Assembly: GCA_025774865.1 (NCBI GenBank) | Contig: JALGZO010000171.1 | Span: forward strand, 1 to 16,901 | Source of the DNA: a bacterium | GTDB taxonomy: Bacteria; ARS69 | Length of the DNA stretch: 16,901 nt | Direction of reading: 5' to 3' | Shown here: piece after piece, positions 7,258 through 13,924 of the stretch | Layout of the letters: every line of letters begins with the position of its first letter | Position numbering within the stretch: position 1 is the first letter of the stretch | The notes under the pieces: generated by a model | The model's input: only the letters and a program-made list of their open reading frames with translations | What the model was told of the DNA's origin: nothing | Databases searched by the model: none | Program-made: the position numbers and the translations under genes

Positions 7258-8565
7258 TCAGTCGTAGTACTCGGTGCCCAGGTGCGTGATGAGGGTTTCC
7301 CCCTTGAGGTGCCGGAGCGTGTTCTTCAACTTCATCAGCTGAATGAACAGGTCGTGCTCCGCGTAGAGCCCCGGTGCGGTTTGCGGGCTCTTGAAGTAGA
7401 AGGAGAGCCACTCCTGGATGCCGCTCATTCCGGAGCGGTGCGCCAGGTCGAGAAACAGCGCGAGGTCCAGGACGATGGGCGCGGCCAGGATCGAGTCGCG
7501 GCACAGGAAGTCGACTTTGATCTGCATCGGGTAACCGAGCCACCCGAAGATGTCGATGTTGTCCCAGCCCTCCTTGTTGTCTCCTCGCGGCGGATAGTAG
7601 TTGATGCGCACCTTGTGGTGGATCTCTCCGTACAAGTCCGGATAGAGGTGCGGCTGCAGAATGTGATCGAGCACACTCAGCTTCGATTGCTCCTTCGTCT
7701 TGAACGACTCGGGATCGTCGAGCACTTCGCCGTCGCGGTTGCCGAGAATGTTCGTCGAGAACCACCCGTTCACTCCGAGAAGCCGCGCCTTGAAGCCGGG
7801 CGCGAGAATCGTCTTCATGAGAGTCTGACCGGTCTTGAAGTCCTTGCCGCCGATCGGAATTCCCTCACGCTTCGCAAGCTCGACGAGCGCGGGCGTATCG
7901 CAGGTCAGGTTGGGGGCCCCGTTCGCGAAGGGCGTCCCGGTCTTGATGGCCGCGTACGCGTACACCATGCTGGGCGAGATGTCGGGGTCGTTTTCCATGA
8001 GCCCGAGCTCGAACGCGTCGATCGTCTCGTGGACCGGCTTGGTCTCCATGAAGATCTCGGTCGAGCCGCACCACACCATCACGGTACGGTTGCAGCCGTT
8101 CGCCTTCTTGAACCGCTCGATGTCGTCGATCAAGAGACGAGCCTTCTCCATCCAGGACTCGCCGCCTTTCACGTGCGTGCCGTGCAGCTTCTTCACGTAG
8201 CGCTGGTCGAACACGGCTGGCCAGGGTCGGATCTTCTCGAGCTGCGGTCGCAGATCCTCCAGTAGGTCCTTGTCCAGCACGCCGGACCGTCGAGCCGCCG
8301 TGTACACGTCTTCGTCGAAGATGTCCCAGCCGCCGCACACGATGTCGTCGAGGTCCGCCAGCGGCACGAAGTCCTTGATCCTCGGAGAGCGGTCCTCGGT
8401 GCGCTGGCCGAGGCGGATCGTCCCCATCTGGGTCAGCGACCCGATCGGGGCGCCGAGCCCGGCCTTCACGGCCTCGATACCAGCGATGAACGTCGTGGCG
8501 ACGGCGCCCATGCCCGGGAGCAGGACGCCGAGTTTCCCTCCGGTAGGTCGAATGTCGGCGCTCAC
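7258..8565 (-). CDS. ino1: myo-Inositol-1-phosphate synthase (inositol-3-phosphate synthase)
   Basis: NAD-dependent cytoplasmic enzyme converting D-glucose 6-phosphate into 1L-myo-inositol 1-phosphate, the first step to inositol and inositol lipids. The 435-residue product begins with a Rossmann loop LPGMGAVATT (G18, G20). It carries the family blocks GGKDFKTGQT (239-248), LLGVNGWFSTNILGNRDG (262-279), FKTKEQSKLSVLD (288-300), HHKVRINYYPPRGDNKEGWD (316-335) and DSILAAP (357-363), with the conserved lysines of the active site in place. At about 435 residues it resembles the longer Bacteroidetes-type synthase used for phosphoinositol lipids more than the 367-residue mycobacterial Ino1. GTG start at 8565 with AAGGAG at 8577-8572, six bases away. 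It is divergent from a LysR-type regulator across a 157-base gap with an LTTR-like box, which suggests that regulator controls it. No phosphatidylinositol synthase is visible nearby. Confidence 0.95.
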   Translation of the reverse strand: MSADIRPTGGKLGVLLPGMGAVATTFIAGIEAVKAGLGAPIGSLTQMGTIRLGQRTEDRSPRIKDFVPLADLDDIVCGGWDIFDEDVYTAARRSGVLDKDLLEDLRPQLEKIRPWPAVFDQRYVKKLHGTHVKGGESWMEKARLLIDDIERFKKANGCNRTVMVWCGSTEIFMETKPVHETIDAFELGLMENDPDISPSMVYAYAAIKTGTPFANGAPNLTCDTPALVELAKREGIPIGGKDFKTGQTLMKTILAPGFKARLLGVNGWFSTNILGNRDGEVLDDPESFKTKEQSKLSVLDHILQPHLYPDLYGEIHHKVRINYYPPRGDNKEGWDNIDIFGWLGYPMQIKVDFLCRDSILAAPIVLDLALFLDLAHRSGMSGIQEWLSFYFKSPQTAPGLYAEHDLFIQLMKLKNTLRHLKGETLITHLGTEYYD

Positions 8566-8680
8566 GATTCACTCCTTCGGTTTTGGAGAAGGCTCCCCGA
8601 TCGCTTTGATTGCGGACGGTCGGCCTCGTTCCCTCTTCCGGAGAGCAAGTTAGGGTTCCGCACCACGATTCGTCCAGTCA

Positions 8681-8688
8681 ATTATACT
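8681..8688. promoter_or_regulatory. Overlapping divergent -10-like hexamers (ino1 and lysR)
   Basis: Within ATTATACT the - strand reads a perfect TATAAT (8686-8681) facing ino1, and the + strand reads TATACT (8683-8688) facing the LysR gene. Neither has a good -35 at 16-18 bases. The - strand -35 position falls inside the inverted repeat at 8694-8718, which fits an activator-dependent promoter. A + strand transcript would begin near 8695, close to ATG 8696, so a leaderless lysR mRNA is possible. Confidence 0.5.
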
Positions 8689-8693
8689 TGTCA

Positions 8694-8718
8694 GAATGAT
8701 TAGGATTACTTATCATTC
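8694..8718. promoter_or_regulatory. LysR-type T-N11-A operator between ino1 and lysR
   Basis: GAATGAT and ATCATTC are perfect 7-bp inverted arms separated by exactly 11 bases (8701-8711), the classical geometry of an LTTR recognition site (T-N11-A). It is AT-rich against the high-GC background. It ends four bases before the preferred lysR start codon and covers the -35 region of the putative ino1 promoter. This placement would allow autorepression together with control of ino1. Confidence 0.62.
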
Positions 8719-8722
8719 GCGA

Positions 8723-9643
8723 ATGGACATCCGCTCCGTTCGCTACTTCCTCGCTGTCGCCGAAGAGCGCTCGTTTCGCCGGGCGGCCGAGCGGGTCGGT
8801 GTGAGCCAGCCCGCGATCTCGCAGGGTATCCGGTTGCTCGAGGACGATCTCGGGACGCGTCTCTTCGACCGGGTGTCCTCACGGACCTCGCTCACCCCCG
8901 ACGGTCAGCTCTTCTTGGAGCCCGCCCGCCGGGTGGTCGAGGAGTTCGACGGGCTCCGCGGTCATCTCGACCGCAGCCGCGGAGTCGTGCGAGGCCGCCT
9001 CGAGATCGGGACGACGGACGTCGCGAGCATCTACGTCTTGCCGAAGGTCTATCGGCGATTCCGCCGGAAGTATCCGGAGGCGGAGCTGTCGGTTCACGTG
9101 GAGGGGACGGAGTCACTGATCCGCCAGCTTCGTGAGCGGACGATCGAGATCGCGATCGTGACCCTGGCCGTCGGCGATCGAGAGGCGGATGTGCCTGAGC
9201 AATTCGTGGCGGATCCGCTCTTCCGCGAGGAGCTGTCCGTCATCGTGTCACGCAACCATCCGCTCGCGGACCGCCGTCGAATCGAACTCGCCGACCTGGC
9301 GGATACCCCGTTTCTGTCATTCAAAGAGGGTTCCGTGACGCGGCAGGGCGTCGATGCGGTGTTCGGCGAGAGCGATGTCTTCCCGCGCGTCGCGATGGAG
9401 ATGTCGAGTCCGGAGGCGATCAAGAAACTCGTCGAGGTCGGGGTGGGAGCGAGTGTCCTGCCCGCCCAGTCAGTCCGGGCGGAGGTCCGCTCCGGCGCCC
9501 TCGTTGTCCTGCCCGTGCCGGGAGCGCGTCTGACGCGAGTTCTCGGGGTCGTTTGCGCCCGCGGTCGGACACCGTCACCGGGTGCCGCGGCCTTTCTCGA
9601 GCTCGTCGAGTCGATCCGGAACATTCCACGTGCTGAAGCCTGA
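8723..9643 (+). CDS. LysR-family transcriptional regulator
   Basis: Cytoplasmic DNA-binding regulator of 306 residues, normal for the family. The N-terminus MDIRSVRYFLAVAEERSF leads into the winged helix-turn-helix FRRAAERVGVSQPAISQGIRLLE (about 18-40) and LGTRLFDR. The rest is a periplasmic-binding-protein-like co-inducer domain starting at GRLEIGTTDVASIYVLP, with LVEVGVGASVLPAQSV near its end, a pattern of the CysB/CbbR/CynR type. I chose ATG 8723 because the family alignment starts there. ATG 8696 adds nine residues (MIRITYHSR) encoded by the palindrome itself and is less likely as protein, though a leaderless start there cannot be excluded. Neither start has a good Shine-Dalgarno. Being divergent from ino1 across the LTTR box at 8694-8718, it probably regulates ino1 and itself. 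The inducer is unknown. Confidence 0.93.
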   Translation: MDIRSVRYFLAVAEERSFRRAAERVGVSQPAISQGIRLLEDDLGTRLFDRVSSRTSLTPDGQLFLEPARRVVEEFDGLRGHLDRSRGVVRGRLEIGTTDVASIYVLPKVYRRFRRKYPEAELSVHVEGTESLIRQLRERTIEIAIVTLAVGDREADVPEQFVADPLFREELSVIVSRNHPLADRRRIELADLADTPFLSFKEGSVTRQGVDAVFGESDVFPRVAMEMSSPEAIKKLVEVGVGASVLPAQSVRAEVRSGALVVLPVPGARLTRVLGVVCARGRTPSPGAAAFLELVESIRNIPRAEA

Positions 9644-9718
9644 TGACGGCTCCACGGACCCGAGACCGGTCGCTCGATATGATCTAGAATGCCTTCTCCT
9701 CGTTTCCGGGGATGGGGC

Positions 9719-10261
9719 ATGGCCGACAACGACCAGCGCGCTGACGCGACCGACACGGCGAACGCGGGCGAGCCGCAGACCGACGACTCCGCCGCGTTCG
9801 GGCCCGCTTTCCGCCTGGGTATTTTGATGGTTCTCGTCACCGCGGCCGCGATCTTCCTGCTGGGCGGCGGCGCGACGAATTTCCGGCCCGTCCCGCGGGA
9901 TCTCGTCGCCCCCGATACTCCGCTTCCCGTCGGCCTCGAGCCGGAAGGCGTGCACGATACGCCGCCCACGATGTTCCGGTGGACCCCGGGCGGCCAGGAC
10001 GTGGATCTGTCGCAATTGCTGCTCTACCGCGGGAATCGATCCCGGATCTGGCAGTCCGCGCCGGTCCAGGGGTCCGAGCTCGAGATTCCGTTGGCCGCGT
10101 ACCAGGACATTCCCGCCGGCGAGACCCTCTACTGGAGAGTCCGCGAAGTCCGCCGGGGCAAGGCCCGCGCATCCTCCGCCCGCGTGGCGTTCTGGTATCA
10201 GCTCGACTCGCAGGGTCGCGGCCCCGGCGAGGGCGTCGTCACCGACATCCTTCGCCAATAG
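9719..10261 (+). CDS. Membrane-anchored protein with FnIII/Ig-like extracytoplasmic domain (unknown function)
   Basis: About 180 residues of unknown function. An acidic, polar N-terminus (about 1-30) precedes one hydrophobic segment, residues 32-50 (RLGILMVLVTAAAIFLLGGG). The C-terminal part after about residue 68 lies outside the membrane if orientation is N-in. Residues 83-160 (TMFRWTPGG, LLLYRGNRSRIWQSAP, LEIPLAAYQDIPAGETLYWRVREV, ARVAFW) have the strand pattern of a fibronectin type III or Ig-like beta-sandwich. ATG 9719 is chosen; ATG 9689 in frame adds ten residues and has no ribosome-binding site either, and 9719 has only a G-rich run (GGGGATGGGG) ahead. It follows lysR by 75 bases and precedes the next membrane protein by 54 bases. 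The two may form a small operon. No catalytic motif is visible. Confidence 0.75.
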   Translation: MADNDQRADATDTANAGEPQTDDSAAFGPAFRLGILMVLVTAAAIFLLGGGATNFRPVPRDLVAPDTPLPVGLEPEGVHDTPPTMFRWTPGGQDVDLSQLLLYRGNRSRIWQSAPVQGSELEIPLAAYQDIPAGETLYWRVREVRRGKARASSARVAFWYQLDSQGRGPGEGVVTDILRQ

Positions 10262-10288
10262 CCGGCACGCTCATTTCGGGTCTGGGCG

Positions 10289-10306
10289 CGACCGATCCCC
10301 CGGTCG
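10289..10306 (+). other. Hairpin abutting the ribosome-binding site of the downstream membrane protein
   Basis: CGACCG, loop ATCCCC, CGGTCG: a 6-bp stem whose last base is the first G of the Shine-Dalgarno GGGAGG (10306-10311). It could mildly tune translation or mark the 3' end of the preceding gene. There is no T-tract. Chance occurrence in this composition is possible. Confidence 0.28.
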
Positions 10307-10315
10307 GGAGGTGCC

Positions 10316-10867
10316 GTGGTCCCGTTCCTGTGGCTAGACTTGGTGGTACTCGCAGTCTGCTCTTTGGTCGCCATGCTCGATCTGGACGTGGAATTCAGGG
10401 AGCTCCCGATCGGGCGTCCCATCTACGGCTTCTTCGTCCTGGTCGGGCTCGTCGGCCTTTACTCCGTGGCACTGCGCGAGGGAGCGATCCCGCTGCCCGG
10501 CTGGGGCGTGATGGCGTTCGCGGCTTTCTACCTCCCGTTCCTTTCTCGGGCGTTCATCGATCTGGAGACCACGGACCGTCTGGCTCGCGCGGAGCTGGAG
10601 GAGCTCCTGGTCCGGCGCGAGCTGGGCGAACTCTCCCGGACGTTTGGCCGCGAGGTGGTGCGAGTGGGGAGGCGACGGCTCCGTCTCCACTGGGAGGGCC
10701 GATGGGAGGGGGAGGCGGTCGTCGTCCATCTCAACGTGCATCCGAGTCTCCTCCCGGTCACGGTCTCCCGACCTCACGTCGCCCGAATCGAGAGCAAGGA
10801 GCACCTCGCGTGGATCCGTGAAGAGATTCGCGTGCGGCGCGAGCGCGAACGGAGCGGCCAATCCTGA
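10316..10867 (+). CDS. Small membrane protein with cytoplasmic coiled/basic tail (unknown function)
   Basis: 183 residues, unrecognised. Three hydrophobic segments, at about 4-22, 36-53 and 63-80, form a membrane domain. A charged helix with coiled-coil character (about 85-110, ARAELEELLVRRELGELS) follows, then a beta-rich section with basic patches (VRVGRRRLRLHWEGRWEG, VVVHLNVHPSLLPVTV) and a very basic C-terminus (REEIRVRRERERS). GTG 10316 is preceded by GGAGG at 10307-10311, four bases away. The predicted topology leaves the long tail on the cytoplasmic or membrane-adjacent side. It follows the FnIII-like protein on the same strand, so a two-gene envelope operon is plausible. It ends only six bases from the stop of the convergent LolA-like gene. 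Function cannot be assigned. Confidence 0.78.
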   Translation: MVPFLWLDLVVLAVCSLVAMLDLDVEFRELPIGRPIYGFFVLVGLVGLYSVALREGAIPLPGWGVMAFAAFYLPFLSRAFIDLETTDRLARAELEELLVRRELGELSRTFGREVVRVGRRRLRLHWEGRWEGEAVVVHLNVHPSLLPVTVSRPHVARIESKEHLAWIREEIRVRRERERSGQS

Positions 10868-10873
10868 TCCAGA

Positions 10874-11629
10874 TCAGATGTCTCCGCCGGAGCCGGTGGG
10901 CAGAAACGTCCGAGAGGGGAAGTCGCCTTCGATCGTGACGCGGTCGAGAATCGTCTCAGCCGCGACGCGGCCCGCCACCCAGGTCGTCATTCGGAACGGG
11001 AACCACACGCCGTCGACGTCCCGGAAGTCGGACGACTCGGTCACGAACTCGAGCGGTCCATCCTCGATCACGCCGCGCGTGCGCTTGATCCGGCCCGTGT
11101 CCGCGTCGATCTCGTAGATCATGTGCAGGCTGCCCGCCCATTGCCGGCGGAACCGCAACCATCCCTCATCCGAGATCCCGTCGGGCTCGAGGTCTGCGAC
11201 CTCGGTCGCGACGATCTCGAAAGGTGCCGCCAGTCGGTGGTATTGCAGGCGAACGGACGATGCCATGCTCCGATCAGAAGGCCGCTGTCGGCGCCGACCC
11301 CCGTTCCAGGCGAGCTTGCCCGAGAGAATCCGTGTCTCCGATCGGTTGGGATAGTCGATCTCGACACGCAGCGCTCCGTCGAGCGACAGCGAAAGCTTCA
11401 GGGTACCGTTGACTCCGTCCGATACGGAATGAACCTTCCCTCGAGCCCGGAACCCGGGGCACTCGGTCAAGGCGGTGAGACCGCCGTACGCGTCACCCAC
11501 TTTCTCCAGGAGGGCGCCGACGTCGGGCGCGTCGGAAGGGGTGTCGGCCGACAAGGCACGATCGGGGAGGAGCGAGCAGGTCGAGACCAGAACGGCGACG
11601 GCGGTGAGGGCGGAGCGTCGGGTCAGCAC
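10874..11629 (-). CDS. Exported LolA-like protein (outer-membrane lipoprotein-sorting fold)
   Basis: 251-residue exported protein. A twin-arginine-like n-region (MLTRRSALTAVAVLV) and the site ALSA|D at 28/29 form a clear signal peptide. The mature part starts with a LolA/LolB-like helix-and-sheet pattern: ALLEKVGDAYGGLTAL, FRARGKVHSVSDGVNGTLKLSLSLDGALRVEIDYP, then IYEIDADTGRIKRTRGVI and FVTESSDFRDVDGVWFPFRM. These features match periplasmic 'outer membrane lipoprotein-sorting' folds that bind lipid or lipoprotein, but the assignment is by pattern only. GTG 11629 is chosen because GGAGG (11639-11635) lies five bases ahead and the signal peptide begins there; the frame is open to 11701 without similarity. 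It is divergent from the SDR gene across 114 bases and convergent with the small membrane protein. No partner is visible. Confidence 0.72.
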   Translation of the reverse strand: MLTRRSALTAVAVLVSTCSLLPDRALSADTPSDAPDVGALLEKVGDAYGGLTALTECPGFRARGKVHSVSDGVNGTLKLSLSLDGALRVEIDYPNRSETRILSGKLAWNGGRRRQRPSDRSMASSVRLQYHRLAAPFEIVATEVADLEPDGISDEGWLRFRRQWAGSLHMIYEIDADTGRIKRTRGVIEDGPLEFVTESSDFRDVDGVWFPFRMTTWVAGRVAAETILDRVTIEGDFPSRTFLPTGSGGDI

Positions 11630-11743
11630 GGGCACCTCCGAGACCTTCCAGTCTACATGATCTCTCGACAGTCGCGGGGGTGCGCACGCGTTCTTGCGCA
11701 TCGGGGCGGGAACGAAGATGCTCCCGGCGGCACGGAGGGCAGG
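11630..11743. promoter_or_regulatory. Divergent gap between the LolA-like gene and the SDR gene
   Basis: 114 bases holding both ribosome-binding sites and presumably the two promoters. I found no distinct promoter hexamers or operator. Confidence 0.35.
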
Positions 11744-12550
11744 ATGTCGATCTTTCGGGGATGGGGCGGAGCGGCGCTCGTCACGGGGGCGAGCGGCGGA
11801 ATCGGACTGGAGCTGGCGAGATCACTGGCCGAACGCGGCTTCGACCTGATTCTCGTCGCCCGTTCGCTGGGGAAGCTCGAGCGCATCGCGATGAAGCTCA
11901 AAGTCACCCATCACGTGCGCGTCCACGTCGTGAAAGCGGATCTGTCCGAGCCTGACGCCGCCGAGCATTTGATGGCCGAGCTCCGAACGATCGACCTCGA
12001 CATCGACGTCCTCGTGAACAACGCCGGGTTCGGGATCTACGGTCGTTTCCCGGCGCGGGGCCCCGAACGTGAGACCGAGATGATTCGGCTCAACGTGATG
12101 ACGCCGACTGGACTCGTCGCGCGTCTTCTGCCCGGCATGATCCGGCGACGACGCGGCATGATCTTGAACGTGGCATCGACGGCCGGGTTCGCGCCGGTGC
12201 CGCTCCTCGGAACCTATGCGGGCACCAAGGCGTTTCTCCTGCACTGGACTCTATCCCTCGCCGAGGAGCTCGAGGGGACCGGCGTTCGGGCCGCCGTCCT
12301 CTGTCCCGGCTCCACCCGGACGAATTTCCACGCGGTTTCCGGGGCCGGCGAACGACGCCCCCCCGATGCCCTGCGACAGGACGCCTCCGACGTCGCCCGT
12401 GAGTGCCTGCGAGGTCTCGACCGCGGAAAGAAGGTGATCGTGAGCGGGTCGGTCAATCGGATCCACGCTCGCGTCGCGCGGTTGGTTCCGCCGGCCTTCG
12501 CCGCCCGCCTCGCGTGGAAATGGATGCGCCGCCGCGAGCGGCGGCGCTAG
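11744..12550 (+). CDS. Classical short-chain dehydrogenase/reductase (SDR)
   Basis: NAD(P)-dependent oxidoreductase of 268 residues. The Rossmann loop TGASGGIG lies at 14-21, VNNAG at 91-95, and the catalytic set is S145 (NVASTAG), Y158 and K162 (TYAGTKAF), all at normal spacing; N-terminal helix and LCPGSTRT after the active site also fit the classical SDR type. RSLGKLERIA after the second strand suggests NADP preference (ARS motif), an inference. The C-terminus is strongly basic (RIHARVARLVPPAFAARLAWKWMRRRERRR region), possibly binding acidic membrane lipid; members of this subgroup act on lipids, steroids or fatty-acyl chains, but the substrate here is unknown. ATG 11744 has GGAGG at 11734-11738 five bases ahead. 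The stop codon overlaps the stop of the convergent gene in a shared CTAG. Confidence 0.93.
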   Translation: MSIFRGWGGAALVTGASGGIGLELARSLAERGFDLILVARSLGKLERIAMKLKVTHHVRVHVVKADLSEPDAAEHLMAELRTIDLDIDVLVNNAGFGIYGRFPARGPERETEMIRLNVMTPTGLVARLLPGMIRRRRGMILNVASTAGFAPVPLLGTYAGTKAFLLHWTLSLAEELEGTGVRAAVLCPGSTRTNFHAVSGAGERRPPDALRQDASDVARECLRGLDRGKKVIVSGSVNRIHARVARLVPPAFAARLAWKWMRRRERRR

Positions 12551-13743
12551 CCGGCGGGGCGCCAGGACTCCGGCAGCTGTACGATGCGCAGTACCCGGTG
12601 TATCGGGCTCATCGAGTAGAGAACGAGCACGCGGGATCGATCCGGGACGACGTAGTTGTAGTAGAACCCGACGCCTTGTCCGACATCGAAGGAACGCCGG
12701 TACTGCAGATCGCGGGGAAGGGGATCGAGCTCGTCGTAGAATCCCCCCGAACGATCCCACCGCTCCTGCAAGAGTCGTGCGAATTCAGGCGGCGGGGCGG
12801 GAAGGGGAGCGAGCTCGATGTGGTCTGCGTCGAGGATCGATTGCGCGCCGCCCTGACCCGTGATGAGCACGAGAGAGCGGTCGAGCACGGCCACGTACTC
12901 GATCTCGTCGTGGACCAGGATCCATTCGTCGCCGACGCGAAGATAGAGCTCCGGGCGCTCGCCGAAGAGCTCCGACACCACCGGGTCCCGCTGGCCGCGC
13001 TGAGTCCAGTGGGCGTCAAGCCGTCCCAGGAGCTCCCCGAGCTCGCGGGGCGAGGTCGCGCCGGATCCGACGGCGAGTCGACGGGCGAGAGCGAGCCGGC
13101 GTTCGTCCTCGTGGATCAGCAGACTCTCGCGGGACTTGCGAATCTCGGCGAGCTCGCCGTCGTAGAGAGGCCAGACGGCTGCCTCCTCCTGTCCGGACCA
13201 GGTTCCGTGGTACGCCCCTTTCTGCTTCCAGCGGAAGCGTCGACCGTCCCGCCGGCCCGTGAACGGTTTGCGTGGAATGAACTGGGACGTGACCACGTCG
13301 TAGATCCAGTGATAGGTGTGCCAGTCTCCAGTGAGCGCGAAGAGAAAGTCGGGTTTGACGGTCTCTAGCAAAAAGTAGCGACCGGACGAGTCCCAGCCTC
13401 CGAGCCGGGCGGCGCGGCCTTGCGAGGTCTTCGTCGGTCGGTTGTCGCCGGTGCCGAGATCCAACAGGAAGGCGCGACGTTCCGGCTTCCGTCGCAAGAA
13501 TCCGCCGGGTACGTGATGCAGGTACGTGAAGTAGTAGCCGTCGGGCGAGAACGACTCCTCGGCCACGGGAATGCCTCGTTCGAAGAGCCGCCCCTTGGCC
13601 TCGATGTCGATGGTGCGGAGCTCGGTCAAGACCGCTGGCCCCCCAGCCGACATCTCGGGAGGCTCCGCGCGGCCCGGACCCGCGCCGACGATCAGGCCGG
13701 ACACGATCACGATGGTCGCAGCGGTTCGTCGATGCACGCTCAT
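12547..13743 (-). CDS. Exported beta-propeller-like protein (unknown function)
   Basis: 398-residue secreted protein with no recognised enzyme motif. The signal peptide (about 1-26, hydrophobic TAATIVIVSGLIVGAG, cleavage GRA|E) sets the start at ATG 13743, supported by GGGAG (13753-13749) five bases upstream; the frame is open upstream to 13944 without sense. The sequence has repeated WD40/TolB-like blade motifs: EESFSPDGYYFTYLHHV, RAARLGGWDSSGRYFLLET, YHGTWSGQEEAAVWPL, and later YVAVLDRSLVLITG and VGFYYNYVVPDRSRVLVLY, interrupted by a charged helical stretch around 210-270 (RKSRESLLIHEDERRLALARR). This looks like a propeller of about six or seven blades outside the cytoplasm. It is divergent from metH and its stop codon overlaps that of the SDR gene by four bases. 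Partner and function are unknown. Confidence 0.75.
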   Translation of the reverse strand: MSVHRRTAATIVIVSGLIVGAGPGRAEPPEMSAGGPAVLTELRTIDIEAKGRLFERGIPVAEESFSPDGYYFTYLHHVPGGFLRRKPERRAFLLDLGTGDNRPTKTSQGRAARLGGWDSSGRYFLLETVKPDFLFALTGDWHTYHWIYDVVTSQFIPRKPFTGRRDGRRFRWKQKGAYHGTWSGQEEAAVWPLYDGELAEIRKSRESLLIHEDERRLALARRLAVGSGATSPRELGELLGRLDAHWTQRGQRDPVVSELFGERPELYLRVGDEWILVHDEIEYVAVLDRSLVLITGQGGAQSILDADHIELAPLPAPPPEFARLLQERWDRSGGFYDELDPLPRDLQYRRSFDVGQGVGFYYNYVVPDRSRVLVLYSMSPIHRVLRIVQLPESWRPAG

Positions 13744-13924
13744 CTGGACTCCCGCGAACGGTGACGTACGATTCTGAAGCACCCTCGGTCGATCGGCAAC
13801 GGCCGAGAGAGCGGGCTTGCGCGGCCGAGGCCCGCCCCGTAGCTTCATCGGAAGGCCGCTCCCGGCGATCCACTGCGCGCCCGCAGGGTCGAGCCCGATT
13901 TCGGCACCCTCCCGAGGAAATATG
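13744..13924. promoter_or_regulatory. Divergent gap between the propeller gene and metH
   Basis: 181 bases of GC-rich sequence that must include both promoters. It contains CCACTG near 13871, a partial B12-box-like string, but the rest of a cobalamin riboswitch was not found. No other structure is convincing. Confidence 0.35.

Noticed and set aside
6997-8265. Long + strand ORF (422 codons) opposite ino1 and the NTPase gene
   Set aside because: No family features; it crosses two real genes and their intergenic hairpin.
8696-8722. Upstream ATG 8696 as the lysR start
   Set aside because: It would encode nine residues from the palindrome that lie outside the usual LysR N-terminus; 8723 begins with the family-typical sequence. 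A leaderless start at 8696 remains a minor possibility.
13744-13924. Cobalamin or SAH riboswitch upstream of metH
   Set aside because: Only a CCACTG string and GC-rich stems are present. The GGGAA, CRCGGTCCC and downstream B12-box parts, and the SAH core, were not found. A covariance-model search would settle it.
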